A stretch of 64,000 bases of DNA from Mycobacterium colombiense CECT 3035. Lineage in GTDB: Bacteria; Actinomycetota; Actinomycetes; Mycobacteriales; Mycobacteriaceae. Below are positions 31,277-40,877 of this stretch, in pieces; positions within the stretch are counted from its first letter, which is position 1; every line of letters begins with the position of its first letter. The stretch covers positions 3,844,001-3,908,000 of the forward strand of contig NZ_CP020821.1 of assembly GCF_002105755.1 (NCBI RefSeq). Reading direction: 5' to 3'. The notes under the pieces are model-generated. The model made no database searches. It saw nothing but the letters and a program-made list of their open reading frames with translations, and was not told the origin of the DNA. The position numbers and the translations under genes were made by a program.

Positions 31277-33155
31277 GTTCTGCAGCGGGCAGCAACGCCG
31301 TCTCCCACTTCTGCTTGCTGGACAACACGGGCAACGCGTCGCGATACACCCGGCGCATCTCGTCGAACCGGCTGAGCAGCTGGCGCTGACGGCGCACCGA
31401 TGCGAACAACAGCGAGAACATCTTTCGGCGGTCCCGCTGCCGGTAGACCACGCCGCAGCCGTCGGCCGTGGTGACCGTGACGCCGTCGACCGTGCACAGC
31501 CGGAACCAGCGCGCGTCCTGGGTCGGCACGTTGAACTCCGGCCGGGTGTGGGCCTCGGCGTCGGCCTTGGTCATGTTGTGCAGGATGCCGCGGGCCAGCC
31601 GGTAGCTGATCGACACCGGGTTCACCGGGGGCTTCATCGCCCTGGTCTTGTTCCGCGGCGCCGGCAGCTCACTGGCCGCGGGCAGCACGACGGCGTCCGG
31701 GTATTCCTTGCGCAGCCGATGCACTTCCGGCAGGCCCGATTCCAGGATCGAGAAGATGTGCTCCGGGCCGGCCAGGAAGTCGTCGATCGCCCGGTTCTGG
31801 ATAGCGACCGTCGAATACTCAAGGCAGGCAAGGTGTTTCAGGGTCGCCTTGAGATGGCTGCGGACCAGCCCGGTGATGTCGCCGTCCCAGTGCAGCGCCG
31901 CCACCACCAACCGGTTGCGCAGGTGGAAGTAGGCCTGCCAGTCGATGGCGTCGTCCTTGTCGCTCCACGCCATGTGCCAGATCGCAGCGCCGGGCAGCGT
32001 GACCGTCGGATAGCCGTGTTCGCCGGCGCGCAGGCCGTATTCGGCGTCGTCCCATTTGATGAACAGCGGCAGCGGTTGGCCCAGTTCCTCGGCGACCTGC
32101 CGCGGGATCATGCACGTCCACCAGCCGTTGAAGTCGACGTCGATGCGCCGGTGCAGCAGTGCGCTGCGATCGTTCTTGTCGTTCAACGGGAATTCGGCGA
32201 AGTTGTGGTCGTACTCGGCGTGCGGCGCCGCGGTCCACATGAAGTTCGCCTGGTTGACGACCTCGCCCATGATGTGCAGGTGCGACGGCTCCTGCAGGTT
32301 GAGCATCTGACCGCCGATGAGCGTCGGCTTCTTGGCGAAACGGTTGAGCGCCAGCACCCGCAGGATCGTGTCCGGCTCGATGCGGATGTCGTCGTCCATG
32401 AACAGGATCTGTTGGCAGTCGGTGTTTTTCAGCGCTTCGTACATCACCCGGCTGTAGCCGCCGGAGCCGCCGAGGTTGGGCTGGTCATGGATGGACAGCC
32501 TGCTGCCCAGTCCCGCGGCCGCCGCCGCGAAGTCCGGGTGGTCACGCACCTTGCGCACGCCCTGGTCCGGCACGATGACCGCGCCGATCACCTTGTCCAC
32601 CAACGGATCCGCGGTGAGGTCGGCCAACGCGTTGACGCAGTCGGCGGGGCGGTTGAACGTCGGGATGCCGACGGCGATGTTGGCCGTGCCCGGCGCGGGC
32701 TCGGTGGCGTACCAGCCGCCGCTGATCAGGTTGACCGCGGTGTCGGTGGTGATGTCGAACCAGATCCAGCCGCCGTCCTCGAACGGCTTGAGCGGCACCT
32801 CGATCTCGACGACGGCCGGCTGCTCTTCGGTGCCGACGAATTGGCGGCCCTCCACCGAGATGCGCACCCCGGTGGCCTTGGTCCGGTACACGTCGACCCG
32901 CCCGGTCCCGGTCAGCTCCACGCGCAGCGCCACCGACTGACAGATGGACCAGCGCCGCCAGTAGCTGGCCGGGAACGCGTTGAAGTAGGTGGCGAATGAC
33001 ACCTCGGACTCTTTGCCGATCTCCAGCGAGGTGCGGCTGGTGGCGTGGGCGCGCCGGGCGTTGGTCGTCGACTCCTCGAGATACAGCTTGCGCACGTCGA
33101 GCGGCTCGCCGGGACGCGGCAGGATGATCCGGGACAGCAGGCTCACGGCAGACAT
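31269..33155 (-). CDS. glfT2: Galactofuranosyltransferase GlfT2
   Basis: 628 residues from ATG 33155 (MSAVSLLSRIILPRPGEPLDVRKL), matching the known start; an upstream extension to 33194 is not supported. An N-terminal beta-sandwich domain (1-155) is followed by a GT-A glycosyltransferase domain (NIAVGIPTFNRPADC, metal-binding D254-D255-D256 in FMDDDIR, KWDDAEYG, AIWHMAWSDKDD) and C-terminal helices. It polymerises the galactan with alternating beta-1,5 and beta-1,6 galactofuranose from UDP-Galf on the cytoplasmic side. It lies 75 bases downstream of glf, which supplies its substrate. Confidence 0.97.
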   Translation of the reverse strand: MSAVSLLSRIILPRPGEPLDVRKLYLEESTTNARRAHATSRTSLEIGKESEVSFATYFNAFPASYWRRWSICQSVALRVELTGTGRVDVYRTKATGVRISVEGRQFVGTEEQPAVVEIEVPLKPFEDGGWIWFDITTDTAVNLISGGWYATEPAPGTANIAVGIPTFNRPADCVNALADLTADPLVDKVIGAVIVPDQGVRKVRDHPDFAAAAAGLGSRLSIHDQPNLGGSGGYSRVMYEALKNTDCQQILFMDDDIRIEPDTILRVLALNRFAKKPTLIGGQMLNLQEPSHLHIMGEVVNQANFMWTAAPHAEYDHNFAEFPLNDKNDRSALLHRRIDVDFNGWWTCMIPRQVAEELGQPLPLFIKWDDAEYGLRAGEHGYPTVTLPGAAIWHMAWSDKDDAIDWQAYFHLRNRLVVAALHWDGDITGLVRSHLKATLKHLACLEYSTVAIQNRAIDDFLAGPEHIFSILESGLPEVHRLRKEYPDAVVLPAASELPAPRNKTRAMKPPVNPVSISYRLARGILHNMTKADAEAHTRPEFNVPTQDARWFRLCTVDGVTVTTADGCGVVYRQRDRRKMFSLLFASVRRQRQLLSRFDEMRRVYRDALPVLSSKQKWETALLPAAEHA

Positions 33156-33230
33156 CAGGCGCCACTCTCCCCCGCAAGCGGGCGGTACCCCCACCTCATC
33201 GCTACCCCTCTCAATTCGTCGTGGCGCGCA

Positions 33231-34692
<1,462 letters not shown>

Positions 34693-35030
34693 GTGCCGAA
34701 CCGACGCCGACGCAAGCTCTCAACAGCCATGAGCGCGGTTGCCGCCCTGGCAGTGGCGAGTCCTTGCGCGTACTTCCTTGTCTACGAATCGACCGCCGGC
34801 AACAAGGCGCCCGAGCACCACGAGTTCAAGCAGGCAGCGGTGATGAGCGACCTGCCCGGCGAGCTGATGGGCGCGCTGTCGCAGGGCCTGTCGCAGTTCG
34901 GGATCAACATGCCCCCGATACCGGCCTTGAACGGGGGTGCGACCGGCACGCCGGGTCTCGCCAGCCCCGGCCTCGGCACTCCGGGCCTGGGGACCCCGGG
35001 CTGGGCACAACGGGCCTGACCAATCCGGGC

Positions 35031-35120
35031 GTTACCAGCCCCGGCTTGACCAGCCCCGGACTGACCAGCCCCGGCTTGACGAGCCCCGGGCTGACCAGCC
35101 CCGGCCTGGCGAGCCCCGGT
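35031..35120 (+). repeat. Erp PGLTS tandem repeat, six 15-bp units
   Basis: Six in-phase 15-base units encode VTSPG, four LTSPG and LASPG. Each unit varies mainly in third-codon positions (ttg/ctg, acc/acg, gga/ggc/ggg). This is the species-variable repeat of Erp; copy number differs among mycobacteria. It begins 30 bases after the frameshift point. Confidence 0.85.
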
Positions 35121-35557
35121 GCGGCGCCCATGACGCCCGGCCTGACCGCGCCCGGCGCATTGCCGACCACCCCCGGTGGCGGTGTCGCGACGCCGGGCGC
35201 CGGGCTCAACCCGGCGCTGTCCAACCCCGGGCTGACCAGCCCCGCCGGGGTCACTCCGGGCCTGGGTGGCCCGGCGCTGTCGCCGAGCGAGGTGCCGATC
35301 GACTCCGGGGCCGGGCTGGACCCGGGCGCGGGTGGCACCTACCCGATCCTGGGCGACCCGTCGACCTTCGGTAACGCTTCGCCGATCGGCGGCGGGACCG
35401 GCCTGGGCGGCGGTTCGAGCACCGGTGGCGCCAGTGGCGGCCTGGTGAACGACGTGATGCAAGCGGCCAACCAGCTCGGTGCCGGCCAGGCGATCGACCT
35501 GCTCAAGGGCCTGGTCATGCCGGCCATCACGCAGGGCATGCATGGCGGTGCGGGCGC

Positions 35558-35740
35558 CGCGGGTGCCCTGCCGGGTGCGGCCGGTGCCCTGCCCGGTGCC
35601 GCCGCGGGCGCGCTGCCGGGCGCCGCTGGTGCGCTGCCCGGTGCCGCGGGTGCCCTTCCGGGTGCGGCCGCGGGCGCTCTTCCCGCCGCCGCGGGTGCGG
35701 CCGGTGCGTTGCCGGCGGCCGCCGGCGCGGTACCGGCGCT
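35558..35740 (+). repeat. GALPGAA repeat encoding the Erp C-terminal tail
   Basis: An imperfect 21- to 24-base repeat encodes GALPGAAGALPGAA and similar units, degrading to GALPAAAG at the end. The M. tuberculosis Erp tail is Pro/Ala-rich but, as I recall it, lacks this regular unit, so the tail appears to have expanded here. Tandem GC-rich units are also prone to misassembly. Confidence 0.75.
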
Positions 35741-35774
35741 GCCTCCGGTCTAGTCCTTTACAAACCCTCCACAA

Positions 35775-35812
35775 GACGGCACCGCAGAATCATCTGCGGT
35801 GCCGTCGATTTT
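35775..35812 (+). terminator. Intrinsic terminator after erp
   Basis: A perfect 14-bp stem, GACGGCACCGCAGA (35775-35788) and TCTGCGGTGCCGTC (35793-35806), with a four-base loop, is followed by GATTTTG. It begins 22 bases after the erp stop. This is the best canonical terminator in the window. Confidence 0.9.
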
Positions 35813-35882
35813 GTGCAGATTCTCCGGCGCGCAGTTCGTGTCGTCTCACAGATAACAATAGAAACACACGTAACATCAGCTG

Positions 35883-37520
35883 GTGTCTCGCAGCCGCGCG
35901 CCGACGATTGTGCTCACCGCCATGGCGGCGACCGTCGTCCTCGTCTCGTGGGTGGCGGGCACGACACGCGATCGCGGCGCCGCCGGCCCGCCGCCGTCGC
36001 GCGGCACCCAACTCGTCGAGCAGCCGCTGGTCGGGCTGGGCGCGGGCGTCACGGTTCGCGAAATCAGCCAGACCGCCCCGTTTTCTCTGGTCGCCCTGAC
36101 CGGTGACCTGGCCGGCACGTCCACCCGTGTGCGCGCGAAGCGCCCCGACGGGTCGTGGGGCCCTTGGTATCAGACCGAGTACGAAACCGCGGCACCCGAC
36201 GGGGCGACGGCGACGGGGTCACTCGAGGGGCCACGCGGCACCGATCCGGTGTTCGTCGGCACCACTACGACCGTCCAGATCGCTGTCACCCGCCCGCTGG
36301 ACGCGGCGGTGACGCAACCGCCCCCGGCGCCGCCGAGCGAGAAGGCCGACCTGGGCTACAAGCCGGCGTCCAGGGAACAGCCGTTCGGACAGAACATCTC
36401 GGCCGTGCTCATCTCCCCGCCGCAAGCGCCCGTCGAGACGCATTGGACGCCACCGGCGGGCGTCTTGATGCCCGGCCAGGCCCCGCCCATCATCAGCCGC
36501 GCCCAATGGGGCGCCGACGAGTCACTGCGCTGCGGTACTCCCCAGTACGACAACGGGATTCGCGCGGCCGTCGTGCACCACACCGCGGGCAGCAACGACT
36601 ATTCGCCGCTCGAATCGGCGGGCATCGTCAAGGCCATTTACACCTATCACAGCAAGACGCTGGGCTGGTGCGACATCGCTTACAACGCACTAGTCGACAA
36701 GTACGGGCAGGTATTCGAGGGCAGCGCAGGCGGACTCACCAAGGCGGTCGAGGCCTTCCACACCGGCGGATTCAACCGCAACACCTGGGGTGTGGCGATG
36801 ATCGGCAACTTTGACGACGTGCCGCCCACGCCGATCCAGCTGCGCACCATGGGCCGGCTGCTCGGCTGGCGGCTCGGCCTGGACGGCGTCGACCCCAAGG
36901 GCACGGTGCAGCTGGAGTCGGCCGGCAGCCACTACACCACCTTCCCGGCCGGCTCCATCGCGACGCTGCCGACCATCTTCACCCACCGCGACGTCGGGAA
37001 CACCGATTGCCCGGGCAACGCCGCCTACGCGCTGATGGACGAAATGCGGGACATCGCATCGCATGTCAACGATCCGCCGGAAGAACTGATCAAGGCGCTG
37101 CAGGGCGGTGCGATCTATGACCACTGGCTGGCGATCGGCGGGATGAACAGCGTGCTGGGCTCGCCGACCTCCCCGGAGGACAGCGCGGAAGGCGACGCCC
37201 GCTTCGTCACGTTCGCCCGGGGCGCGATGTATTGGTCACCCGAGACGGGCGCCCAGCCGGTCACCGGCGCCATCTACGACGCCTGGGCCTCGGAGAGCTA
37301 TGAACGCGGCCCGCTCGGCTTGCCGACCAGCGCGGAAATCCAAGAGCCGCTGCAGATTACGCAGAACTTCCAGCACGGGACGCTGAACTACGAGCGGCTG
37401 ACCGGAAACGTCTCCGAGGTCGTGGACGGGATCACGGTGCCGCTGACGACCGAACCACCAAGCGGCCCAACGGTTCCGGCCGAGCACTTCTCGCTGCCGT
37501 CGCACCCCACGCCCACGTGA
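35883..37520 (+). CDS. Secreted N-acetylmuramoyl-L-alanine amidase-like protein with LGFP repeats (Rv3811 homologue)
   Basis: 545 residues (539 in Rv3811) from GTG 35883. Residues 8-26 are a signal or anchor. An N-terminal beta-rich region (about 45-140) precedes a peptidoglycan-recognition/amidase_2 domain at about 203-395. Zinc ligands are likely H232 or H233 (VVHHTAGSNDY), H368 (FTHRDVG) and C376 (NTDCPG). C-terminal LGFP-like repeats follow (GGMNSVLGSPTS, YERGPLGLPTS), which anchor proteins to the mycolyl-arabinogalactan layer. It would cleave the amide between muramic acid and L-Ala in the periplasm. It follows the erp terminator, so it likely has its own promoter. The M. tuberculosis neighbour PE_PGRS62 is absent downstream. 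Confidence 0.92.
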   Translation: MSRSRAPTIVLTAMAATVVLVSWVAGTTRDRGAAGPPPSRGTQLVEQPLVGLGAGVTVREISQTAPFSLVALTGDLAGTSTRVRAKRPDGSWGPWYQTEYETAAPDGATATGSLEGPRGTDPVFVGTTTTVQIAVTRPLDAAVTQPPPAPPSEKADLGYKPASREQPFGQNISAVLISPPQAPVETHWTPPAGVLMPGQAPPIISRAQWGADESLRCGTPQYDNGIRAAVVHHTAGSNDYSPLESAGIVKAIYTYHSKTLGWCDIAYNALVDKYGQVFEGSAGGLTKAVEAFHTGGFNRNTWGVAMIGNFDDVPPTPIQLRTMGRLLGWRLGLDGVDPKGTVQLESAGSHYTTFPAGSIATLPTIFTHRDVGNTDCPGNAAYALMDEMRDIASHVNDPPEELIKALQGGAIYDHWLAIGGMNSVLGSPTSPEDSAEGDARFVTFARGAMYWSPETGAQPVTGAIYDAWASESYERGPLGLPTSAEIQEPLQITQNFQHGTLNYERLTGNVSEVVDGITVPLTTEPPSGPTVPAEHFSLPSHPTPT

Positions 37521-37547
37521 CGCACCGCTGAAGCCGACTGCCCCGCG

Positions 37548-38363
37548 CTAAAGCCACCAGCGTTCCAGCACCCGGCCCACCCCGTCGTCATTGTTCGCGG
37601 TGGTGACCTCGTCGGCGGCGGCCTGCACGTCCGGATGGGCGTTGCCCATCGCCACGCCGTGCCCCGCCCAGCGCAGCATCGGCAGGTCGTTGGGCATGTC
37701 ACCGAACGCCACCACCTCCCCGGGGGCGATCTCCAGCGGCCGGGCGATCTCGTCGATGCCGGTGGCCTTGCTGGTGCCCAGCGGCACGATCTCGATCAGA
37801 CCGTTGTTGGTGGAGTAGGTGATGTCGCCCTCGATGCCGACGTGCTTGGCCAGCTCGGCCGCCATGTCGGCGCTGCGGGCTCCGGATCGGCGAATGAGCA
37901 GCTTGATGGCCGGGGCGCTGAGCAGGTCCTGGATCGACACCTCGGTGTTGTCCGGGTTCAGCCACGCGTGCTCGTAGCCCGGCGAGCTGACGAACTGGGG
38001 TGTCGCGGTGTCATGGGCGCTCTCGCCGATGCGCTCGACCGCCAGCCCGGCGCCGGGGATGACGCGGGTGGCCAGCTCGGCCAGCTCGGCCAGGGTGTCG
38101 ACGGGCAGCGTGCGGGTCGACACCACCCGGTCGGTCGCGGCGTCGTAGATGACGGCGCCGTTGGCGCACACCGAGATCGGCGCGAAACCCAGGGCGTCGG
38201 CGACGGGCCGGATCCAGCGCGGCGGACGGCCGGTCGCCACCACGAACTGCGCGCCGGCGGCCACCGCGGCGCGGATCGCGTCGCGGGTGCGCGGAGAGAC
38301 CTTCTCGTCGTCGTCGAACAGGGTGCCGTCGACGTCGCAGGCGATGAGCGCCGGCAGGGTCAT
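37548..38363 (-). CDS. HAD-superfamily (Cof-type) phosphatase, Rv3813c homologue
   Basis: 271 residues (273 in Rv3813c). HAD motifs: CDVDGTLFDDD at residues 9-19 (nucleophile and acid-base aspartates), ATGRPPRW near 43 (motif II Thr), the K of the cap-associated segment near 155 (IKLLIRRSG), and FGDMPNDLPMLRWAG near 220-235 (motif IV). The C2B cap marks the Cof family, which acts on sugar phosphates or flavin and pyridoxal nucleotides; the true substrate is unknown. It is upstream of or cotranscribed with nothing obvious: the next minus gene (frameshifted acyltransferase) ends 35 bases before its start. Confidence 0.92.
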   Translation of the reverse strand: MTLPALIACDVDGTLFDDDEKVSPRTRDAIRAAVAAGAQFVVATGRPPRWIRPVADALGFAPISVCANGAVIYDAATDRVVSTRTLPVDTLAELAELATRVIPGAGLAVERIGESAHDTATPQFVSSPGYEHAWLNPDNTEVSIQDLLSAPAIKLLIRRSGARSADMAAELAKHVGIEGDITYSTNNGLIEIVPLGTSKATGIDEIARPLEIAPGEVVAFGDMPNDLPMLRWAGHGVAMGNAHPDVQAAADEVTTANNDDGVGRVLERWWL

Positions 38364-38397
38364 CGAAACCGCCCGTCCCGGCGGCCGGCCGAACCGC

Positions 38398-39182
38398 TCA
38401 ATGCCGGCCGCTCTGGCTCTGCCCGGGTCGCGTCACGCCGTCGGTGCCGTACTTGCGCAGCCGCTCCTGCAACTCCGAGAGCCGCAGGGCCCGGGAATCC
38501 TCCTGGGTGGGCGCGCTGCCACCGAGCCGGCGCGGTACCCAGTATTCGTCTTTCGGGTGCGGATATTCCTCCTGCACCCAATACAGCAGGTCGTTCATCG
38601 CCGAACGCAGCAGCAGGTTGAGTTCCTCGGGCGTGCCGCGCGGGGCAACGGCTGCCCGGCCGCCACGGTGATCGGCACCTTGTTGCGAAACACCTTCCTC
38701 GGATGGTCCTTGGGCCAGATCCGGTGGGCGCCCCATACGACGATCGGGACGATCGGCACCTGGGCGTCCAGCGCCATGCGCGCCGCCCCGGTCTTGAACT
38801 CGCGCAGTTCGAAACTGCGGCTGATGGTGGCCTCGGGGTGCATCCCGATCAGCTCACCCTCGCGCATGCGCTGCACGGCCACCTCGAGGGCGTCGTGTCC
38901 CGACCTGCGATCGACCGGGATGAGCCGGGCGTGATTGATGACGTAGTTGACCGCCTTCACGTCGGCCATCTCGGCCTTGATCATGAAGTACGCGCGCCGC
39001 TTGCGCTCGCGGACGGCCATCAGCGTCGGGAGCCAGTCCAGGTAGCTGGTGTGGTTCTGGGCCAGCAGGGCGCCGCCGCGCGCGGGGATGTTCTCCAGGC
39101 CGTGGTAGGTGAACTTGGTGCCCTGCGCCGCGACCATCGGCGGGACGATCCACTCCGCCAACCGGTAGAACCCCTCGGGCAT
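38398..39182 (-). pseudogene. 1-acylglycerol-3-phosphate acyltransferase-like (Rv3814c homologue), single frameshift
   Basis: ATG 39182 (MPEGFYRLAEW) follows AAAGGAG. The frame has the acyltransferase motif NHTSYLDWL (HX4D) near residue 40, MHPEATISRSFELREF (motif III) and VPIVVWGAHRIW, but shifts near 38642-38645 (GGGG on the plus strand). The C-terminal third (PRGTPEELNLLLRSAMNDLL, YWVPRRLGGSAPTQEDS) continues in another frame to 38398. Adding one base gives 261 residues, exactly the size of Rv3814c. It would acylate a lysophospholipid or glycerol phosphate at the membrane. First-position member of three tandem paralogues (with 39197-39952 and 39959-40726). The intact remainder argues for a sequence error. 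Confidence 0.85.
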
Positions 39183-39196
39183 GTCTTCTCCTTTGC

Positions 39197-39952
39197 CTAC
39201 TGCGACGGGCGCTCGGTCCTTTTGGCCGAGCGGGCTGCCGCCTCGGTGGCCTCCATGCGGGCGGCCTCGGCCAGGGTTGGCGCTCCGCCACCCAGCCGGT
39301 GCGGCATCCAATACGCCCCGGGCTCGCCCGGATAGTGCTCCTGCGCCCGGTGCAACAAGGTGGTCATCGAGTCGCGCAGGGCAGCGTCGGTCTGCGCGAT
39401 GTCTTCGCGCGCCGGTATCGGCGCGCCTACCTGCACAGTAATGGGTATTTTGGCGCGGCCCACATTCCGCGGGTGATCCTTGGTCCAGATCCGCTGCGCT
39501 CCCCACACGATCACCGGCACGATCGGGACCTCGGCTTCCAGCGCCATCCGGGCCGCGCCGGTCTTGAACTCCTTGAGCTCGAAGCTGCGGCTGATCGTGG
39601 CTTCCGGGTACACCCCGACCAGCTCGCCTTCCCGCAGCCGCTGCACGGCGATCGCGTAGGCACCCGCCCCGGCGCCGCGGTCCACCGGGATGGTCCGGGT
39701 GTGCCTGATCAGGAAATTGACCGGCTTGACCTGCTGCATCTCGGCTTTGATCATGAACCTCAGCCGGCGCCCGCGGCGATGCACGGCCAGCGCGGCGGGC
39801 AGAAAGTCGACGTAGCTGGTGTGGTTGATCGCCACCACGGCGCCGCCCCGCTCGGGAATCTGCTCCTCACCCCGGTAAGTGATTTTGGTGCCGGTGGCCT
39901 TGACCGCCAGTTGAGCCAGAAGCTCCAACGCGCGGAAGGTCGGCTCCACCAT
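39197..39952 (-). CDS. 1-acylglycerol-3-phosphate acyltransferase-like protein (Rv3815c homologue)
   Basis: 251 residues, the size of Rv3815c. PlsC domain: NHTSYVDFLP (HX4D, catalytic His and Asp) near residue 40, KAEMQQVKPVNFLIRHTRTIPVDR near 70-95, VYPEATISRSFELKEFKTGAARMA near 115-135, and VPVIVWGAQRIWTKDHP near 145. The C-terminus REHYPGEPGAYWMPHRLGGGAPTLAEAARMEA is shared with its two neighbours. The family transfers acyl-CoA or acyl-ACP chains to lysophosphatidic or similar acceptors. Seven bases separate it from the next paralogue, so the three form an operon produced by tandem duplication. Confidence 0.92.
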   Translation of the reverse strand: MVEPTFRALELLAQLAVKATGTKITYRGEEQIPERGGAVVAINHTSYVDFLPAALAVHRRGRRLRFMIKAEMQQVKPVNFLIRHTRTIPVDRGAGAGAYAIAVQRLREGELVGVYPEATISRSFELKEFKTGAARMALEAEVPIVPVIVWGAQRIWTKDHPRNVGRAKIPITVQVGAPIPAREDIAQTDAALRDSMTTLLHRAQEHYPGEPGAYWMPHRLGGGAPTLAEAARMEATEAAARSAKRTERPSQ

Positions 39953-39958
39953 CGATCA

Positions 39959-40726
39959 CTACTCCGACGCCCCTGCGGACCGGGCCCGGCGAGCCGCCCG
40001 GGCGGCCGCCTCCTCGGCCTCCAGCTGGGCCGCTTCCGCCAGCGACGGAGCGCCTCCGCCCAACCGGTGGGGCACCCAGAACTCGCCGGCCGGGTGCGGC
40101 CCGTACAGCTCCTGCGCACGCTCCAGCAGGTGCTGCATGCGCGAATGCAGCAGGCCCTTCAGTTCCTCGATGCCCAGCGTGGGCTCGATCGGTTCGCCGA
40201 CCAGCACCGTGATCGGAACCTTCGGACGCCACAGCTTCTTCGGGTGGTCCTTGGTCCAGATCCGCTGGGCCCCCCAGACGATGTGCGGAACGATCGGCAC
40301 CCCGGCCTCGACGGCCATGCGCGCGGCCCCCGATTTGAATTCCTTGATCTCGAAGCTGCGGCTGATCGTGGCCTCGGGGTAGACGCCGACCAGCTCGCCG
40401 TCCTTCAGGTGCCGGACGGCGGCCTCAAAGGAGGCGGCGCCGTCTTGCCGATTCACCGAGATGTGCCGCAGGCTGCGCATGATCGGCCCGGTGATCTTGT
40501 GGTCGAAGACCTCCTGCTTCGCCATGAACCGCACCTTGCGGCCCAGGCCCTGCTTGTAGGCCGGCAGTCCCGCGAAGGTGAAGTCCAGGTAGCCGGTGTG
40601 GTTGATCGCGATCACCGCACCGCCGCTTTTGGGTAGGTTCTCCACTCCCGTGATGGTGATTTTCAGACCCTGGACACGCCACACCAGGCGGGCGAGCTGA
40701 ATGACAGTCCCGTAAACCGGTTCCAC
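39959..40726 (-). CDS. 1-acylglycerol-3-phosphate acyltransferase-like protein (Rv3816c homologue)
   Basis: 255 residues (259 in Rv3816c). Motifs: NHTGYLDFTFAG (HX4D) near residue 40, ISVNRQDGA near 92, VYPEATISRSFEIKEFKSGAARMA near 117-140, VPHIVWGAQRIWTKDHPKKL near 150, and the shared tail FWVPHRLGGGAPSLAEAAQLEAEEAAARAARRAR, which ends in a basic Ala-rich helix. First gene in the transcription direction of the three-gene acyltransferase group. Its start is divergent from the MBL-Rieske gene at 40878 with 151 bases between. M. tuberculosis has Rv3817, a phosphotransferase, at this place; it is missing here. Confidence 0.92.
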   Translation of the reverse strand: MEPVYGTVIQLARLVWRVQGLKITITGVENLPKSGGAVIAINHTGYLDFTFAGLPAYKQGLGRKVRFMAKQEVFDHKITGPIMRSLRHISVNRQDGAASFEAAVRHLKDGELVGVYPEATISRSFEIKEFKSGAARMAVEAGVPIVPHIVWGAQRIWTKDHPKKLWRPKVPITVLVGEPIEPTLGIEELKGLLHSRMQHLLERAQELYGPHPAGEFWVPHRLGGGAPSLAEAAQLEAEEAAARAARRARSAGASE

Positions 40727-40877
40727 AGCACCTCAGCCTAATGCTCCCCGCCGCGCGCCGTCACCGGACCGCGATGGCGGGCCGACGGTGCCGGCTCGCG
40801 CTAAGCTCGGGGGCTGAAAAGCCGTCATCCCCGGCCGGGGCCGCAGCAGCCTTCGAACCGGCCCCAGGAAGGTATCA

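Larger units (their letters stand above)
34693..35753 (+). pseudogene. erp: Exported repetitive protein Erp (PirG), split by a single frameshift
   Basis: GTG 34693 opens the Erp N-terminus (MPNRRRRKLSTAMSAVAALA, a Sec signal) with AGAGGAG upstream. The frame runs through EHHEFKQAAVMSDLPGELM and FGINMPPIPALN, then is lost at 35000-35001 and stops at 35019. The other frame continues with the PGLTS repeats to 35753. One extra C (GGGCTGGG to GGGCCTGGG) gives a 353-residue protein, longer than the M. tuberculosis form (284). Layout: signal, conserved N-domain, PGLTS repeats, conserved GTYPILGDPSTFG and LVNDVMQAANQLGAGQAIDLLKG region, then an Ala/Pro/Gly tail. Erp is a surface-exposed virulence factor. 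Since the downstream half is fully conserved, the break is more likely a sequencing error. Confidence 0.88.

Noticed and set aside
35031..35120. Possible CRISPR-like array
   Set aside because: The units are in-phase 15-bp coding repeats (LTSPG) of Erp without spacers.
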